This document shows, one piece after another, positions 23,996-27,104 of a DNA stretch of 27,104 nt. Each line of letters opens with the position of its first letter. Position 1 is the stretch's first letter. The notes under the pieces were generated by a model. That model worked only from the letters and a program-made list of their open reading frames with translations. It did not search any database and had not been told where the DNA came from. The stretch spans positions 1 to 27,104 of the forward strand of contig CAYUKA010000029.1 in assembly GCA_964445195.1 (NCBI GenBank), read 5' to 3'. This stretch comes from UM-FILTER-47-13 sp964445195. Lineage in GTDB: Bacteria > Pseudomonadota > Alphaproteobacteria > Micavibrionales > Micavibrionaceae. Position numbers and translations under genes: made by a program.

Positions 23996-26359
23996 TCAGG
24001 CTCTTTTGGCCGTTTTGTCCTGCTGTTTGCCCTGTTGCCTGTCTTGTTTTTCCGGGGCGCTGAGCGGCAGGGTGATGGTAATGACGGTGCCTTTGCCTTC
24101 GGCGCTTTCCAGTCTGACTTTGCCGTGGTGCAGCTCGACGATATTCTTGACCAGCGTCAGTCCCAGCCCGGCACCGGTGCCGCCGCGGCCCTGCCCGGTC
24201 CCTGACAGGCGTTCGAACGGTTCGAATATCCGCGCCCTTGCGTCCTCGGGAATGCCGGGGCCGGTGTCGATAACGCTGATTGCCAGGTGATCCTTGCGCC
24301 GGCTGGCCTTGATGACGATGGTGCCCTTTTCCGGCGTAAAAGCGATGGCATTGCGCATCAGGTTCAGCACCACCTGCTTTAAGCGCCTTTCGTCGGCCTC
24401 GATCGCGCCGATATTTTTCGGGCAGTCAAGGCGGACGGTCAGTTTTTCCTTCAGGCCCCATTCGCGGGTTAATTCGTAAATATCGGTCAGCATTGCGTGA
24501 ATGCTGACCTTGTCATACTGGATCGCCATATAACCGGCCTCGATCGTCGACAGGTCGAGGATATTGTTAATCAGGCTCAGCAGTTTGTCGCCGGCATCGC
24601 GCATGCCCTGCGTGTATTCGCGCTGCCGCTCGTTCAGCGCGCCGAAATACTCATTCTCAAGAATCTCGGCAAAACCCATAATCGCGTTAAGCGGCGTTCG
24701 CAGCTGGTAGGAGACATTGGCAAGGAAATCGAGCTTGACCTTCTCGGCTTCCTCCAGCGCCGCGTTCTTTTCCCGCAGCGCGTTCTCGACCCGCATTTTG
24801 TCGGTAACATCAACATGGGTGACCAGCACGCCGCCATCGGGCAGCGGCACGGTTGAATAGGCGATGCGGGTGGTATCGGCGTATTCCATCTGGCCTTCAT
24901 GGATGTTGCGGTCCAGCGCCTGGGTCATGATCGCGCCTCTGGCCGTCTCCCAGGCCGACTCGGCAAAACGCCCCTTCATGGTGTCGAGCAGGCGGTTAAT
25001 ATGCGGCTCGCCCTGCAGCTGTTCCGGGTTAAAGCCCCACAGCCGGGCGAAAGACGGGTTCCAGAGCTTGAGCCGCCCGTCGCCGCCAAACACCGAAACT
25101 CCTTCGGCCAGGTTGTCGAGCGTTTCCTTCTGCACGGCGATCAACGTGTTATAAGAGGATTCAAGCTCCAGCCGGCTGGTGACATCTTCGAACGTCATCA
25201 TCAGCCCGCCCTGCGGGTGCGGGATCACCAGCATGCGCAGGGCGCTGCCGTCCGGCAGGTAAAGCATCTCATCATGCGGCTGGATCAGGGTCGTGAACAT
25301 TGACAGCCAGCCCTGTTTGAATTTCCTGAAATCGGCCTGTTCCGGCAGGCGGCGGGCCTCGCGCAGCTTTTCCATGATATCGCCGAGCTTCGGGCCTTTG
25401 TTCAGGTAAGCCTCTTCCAGATGCCAGAGCTGGGCGAAAGCGGAATTGAAAAACTCTAGCGCCTGCGCATGATCGAACATCGCGATCGCGCTGCCGAGTT
25501 GTTCCAGCAATTCCTTATTCGCCGACAAATGCCGGTTATGAACCGTCTCCAGCTCTTCCTCGCGGCTGATGTCGCGGGCCATGCCGATTGTTGCGCCGTC
25601 CGGCAGGGCCGTTTCGGTAATCGTGACCAGCCGGCGGTCGCCGTCGATGATCACATGGCCGTTGACGCTGGCCGGGTTGCCGCTCTCTGCGGCCTTGTGC
25701 GCCAGCGCCTTGCCGGTTGCGCGGCCGCCGCCCTTGAGCGGTTTCAGCGTCCATTCACGCTGCTCGGCGATGACGGTGGCCGGCGTCGTGTCACCGGCGG
25801 CGGCATAGGCGCGGTTGCACCAGCGCAAATCGCCGTGTTCATCGCGCAGCCAGAGCGGCGCCGGCGCATGATCAAGGGCGGCCTGCAGGGCATCGCGTTC
25901 CTGCTCGGTCGCGGTCTGGCGCGCGGCCATCGCCTTTTGTTCCCGGTGCAGGGCGGTGATATCCTCCAGCCATAACACCGAGACATGGTGCGCATCGCCG
26001 CGGTCCCGGCCGCGGCCGCCGGACAGGCGTAGCGTGCGGTCTTTATCCGCTGTCTGTACGCTCAGGCTGAAGGCTTCCCCGTTTTCGGCGAGGCGGTTAT
26101 ACAGCCCTTCCAGCGCCGCCGCGTCGCCGGGGCTCAGCACATTCTGGATATCGTGCAGCGCGGCGATACCGTCCAGCCCGAGCAGGGCGCAAAACCCTTC
26201 GCTATAGGCAAGGCTGCCATCGGCGGCAAAACCGCAATACTCGCCCGGCACCGCGTCGAGAAACGCCTCTAGCCGCGCCTGTGCGGTGCGGGATTCGCCA
26301 CCGATCAGGGTGGAGACGCGCGAAAAAAATCCTGTTTTGACGGGTTCGGTTTTGCTCAC
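23996..26359 (-). CDS. divL: DivL-type PAS-domain pseudo-histidine kinase (Tyr in H-box)
   Basis: About 787 residues. Four PAS-like domains (the last two begin LGSAIAMFDHAQALEFFNSA and LAEGVSVFGGDGRLKLWNPS) precede a dimerisation domain and an HATPase domain with intact N, G1 and G2 boxes (NLMRNAIAFTP, DTGPGIP, GGTGAGLGLTL). The phosphoacceptor motif reads FLANVSYQLRTPLNAI: the usual His is Tyr (TAC, 24709-24707), the hallmark of Caulobacter DivL, which controls CckA-CtrA together with DivK. Position next to the tsaE-addBA cluster also fits divL. No N-terminal transmembrane helix is obvious. The start is uncertain: GTG at 26359 or TTG at 26398, neither with a well-placed ribosome site. The HD-domain gene lies 70 bp upstream on the same strand. 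Confidence 0.85.
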   Translation of the reverse strand: MSKTEPVKTGFFSRVSTLIGGESRTAQARLEAFLDAVPGEYCGFAADGSLAYSEGFCALLGLDGIAALHDIQNVLSPGDAAALEGLYNRLAENGEAFSLSVQTADKDRTLRLSGGRGRDRGDAHHVSVLWLEDITALHREQKAMAARQTATEQERDALQAALDHAPAPLWLRDEHGDLRWCNRAYAAAGDTTPATVIAEQREWTLKPLKGGGRATGKALAHKAAESGNPASVNGHVIIDGDRRLVTITETALPDGATIGMARDISREEELETVHNRHLSANKELLEQLGSAIAMFDHAQALEFFNSAFAQLWHLEEAYLNKGPKLGDIMEKLREARRLPEQADFRKFKQGWLSMFTTLIQPHDEMLYLPDGSALRMLVIPHPQGGLMMTFEDVTSRLELESSYNTLIAVQKETLDNLAEGVSVFGGDGRLKLWNPSFARLWGFNPEQLQGEPHINRLLDTMKGRFAESAWETARGAIMTQALDRNIHEGQMEYADTTRIAYSTVPLPDGGVLVTHVDVTDKMRVENALREKNAALEEAEKVKLDFLANVSYQLRTPLNAIMGFAEILENEYFGALNERQREYTQGMRDAGDKLLSLINNILDLSTIEAGYMAIQYDKVSIHAMLTDIYELTREWGLKEKLTVRLDCPKNIGAIEADERRLKQVVLNLMRNAIAFTPEKGTIVIKASRRKDHLAISVIDTGPGIPEDARARIFEPFERLSGTGQGRGGTGAGLGLTLVKNIVELHHGKVRLESAEGKGTVITITLPLSAPEKQDRQQGKQQDKTAKRA

Positions 26360-26429
26360 AACACAGACGAGTGTATCCTCCGCTCCCGCGGCGGACAAGC
26401 TGAAAGGCGTGCGGCGGTTTCATGCCCGT

Positions 26430-27077
26430 TTACCGATGCGGCGCCCCGAAGGCCGGGGCAGCTGCCGCCGTAGCGGTCACCGCGGCGGGCGCGGCGCTAT
26501 ATTTGGCCAGCAGAGCAAAGTCCTGTTTACCTTTGCGCTGTGCGGCCATCCAGACGCCGAACGGCGTACCGGGTGCGGTTCTGCCGTTTTCGACATCGTC
26601 CAGATAATGCCATGACAGGTAATATTTGCGGGTACGCTCGATATCTTTTTCTGTCGGCAGTGTCGGCAGCCGCAGCAGGTTGCTGTTATCCTTCAGGTCG
26701 CTTTTTTTGACCGGGATCGCCTGCGGGGTTAGTCCGACCCTGACCATCTCATCGAAATAGGGGGCATCGTCAATTTTTGTCACAGCCCTTACCCCGTCGA
26801 CAATAAAAGCGTCGAAGCCGATTTCGGCGAGGTCTTCGAACGTCCAGCCGTCAATATCCTCAACCACATCGTGCAGATAGCCTATGGGCTTGATACGGTC
26901 GTCTTCAATACCGGCGGTGACCCGTTCCAGGTGACCGAAATAAGGCGTACCGGCTCTTTCCTTCACGTCTTTAAACAGCGTCTGGACCAGATAGCGGGCG
27001 GCTTCCAGCGGTCCGGCTTCGGCCAGCATAACGCCGACGGTGGCTTTAAGGAGCTCCTTGTCTTCTTGCATGATCAT
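26430..27077 (-). CDS. HD-domain phosphohydrolase resembling the (p)ppGpp hydrolase domain of SpoT/Rel
   Basis: 215 residues; a single HD domain without synthetase or ACT parts. Metal and catalytic motifs like those of SpoT/MESH1 are visible: His49 in GHLERV, His69-Asp70 and Glu73-Asp74 in LHDVVED, Asp127 in KKSDLKDN. The C-terminal 20 residues are Ala/Pro-rich and probably disordered. Hydrolysis of ppGpp or another nucleotide is inferred from motifs only; the segment after Asp127 differs from the RLHN of true Rel enzymes, so the substrate is open. The ATG at 27077 follows AGGGA by 3 nt; the in-frame ATG at 27071 has better spacing. It precedes divL in the same direction and may form an operon with it. 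Only 27 bp are visible upstream. Confidence 0.75.
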   Translation of the reverse strand: MIMQEDKELLKATVGVMLAEAGPLEAARYLVQTLFKDVKERAGTPYFGHLERVTAGIEDDRIKPIGYLHDVVEDIDGWTFEDLAEIGFDAFIVDGVRAVTKIDDAPYFDEMVRVGLTPQAIPVKKSDLKDNSNLLRLPTLPTEKDIERTRKYYLSWHYLDDVENGRTAPGTPFGVWMAAQRKGKQDFALLAKYSAAPAAVTATAAAAPAFGAPHR

Positions 27078-27104
27078 GCTTCCCTGTCATTGATATTTTC
27101 CTTA

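Noticed and set aside
7996..24001. Shared 13-mer ATCAAACAGGCGT in the ABC leader and, on the opposite strand, at the end of divL
   Set aside because: A 13-bp match on both strands of a 27-kb window is expected by chance, and the contexts differ.

Overview
The window looks like part of an alphaproteobacterial chromosome with moderately high G+C. The evidence is an alpha-type addB-addA recombination operon with trxA behind it, a DivL-type pseudo-histidine kinase with tyrosine in the H-box, and an infC that appears to start at AUC. The exact order or family cannot be fixed from the sequence; a Rhodospirillales- or Micavibrio-like lineage is only a guess.

Left part (1-11958, all + strand): a type I secretion locus. 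It starts inside a giant repetitive surface adhesin gene whose 5' end lies outside the window. A TolC-family outer-membrane channel follows, then a LapB-type ABC ATPase with a degenerate C39-like domain, then a HlyD-family adaptor. Strong hairpin terminators separate adhesin from tolC and tolC from the ABC gene, while the ABC and HlyD genes are 2 bp apart. The four products form a LapA/LapBCE-like export system. The adhesin carries near-perfect in-frame repeats, including a 1157-bp block present twice with no difference seen.

Middle part (11959-15250): a small SpoIIAA-like (STAS) gene on the - strand, then thrS and infC on the + strand, the classic translation pair. infC is closed by a bidirectional terminator that also serves trxA. 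ThrRS lacks the second histidine of its editing-site HxxxH motif.

Right part (15249-27077, almost all - strand): read in transcription order, a SpoT-like HD-domain hydrolase, divL, then tsaE-murU-addB-addA with overlapping reading frames, and trxA. This order is familiar in alphaproteobacteria, with two differences. The sugar kinase amgK that often sits between tsaE and murU is absent. A small + strand gene for an exported cysteine-containing protein sits between divL and tsaE, next to a REP-like intergenic repeat and a 14-bp tandem duplication.

Apart from the secretion locus this is mostly core genome. No tRNA, rRNA, CRISPR array, insertion sequence or phage gene was seen. The points most worth following up are the perfect adhesin duplication with its conserved cysteines, the DivL-type kinase next to an alarmone-hydrolase-like gene, the altered ThrRS editing site, and the loss of amgK between tsaE and murU.
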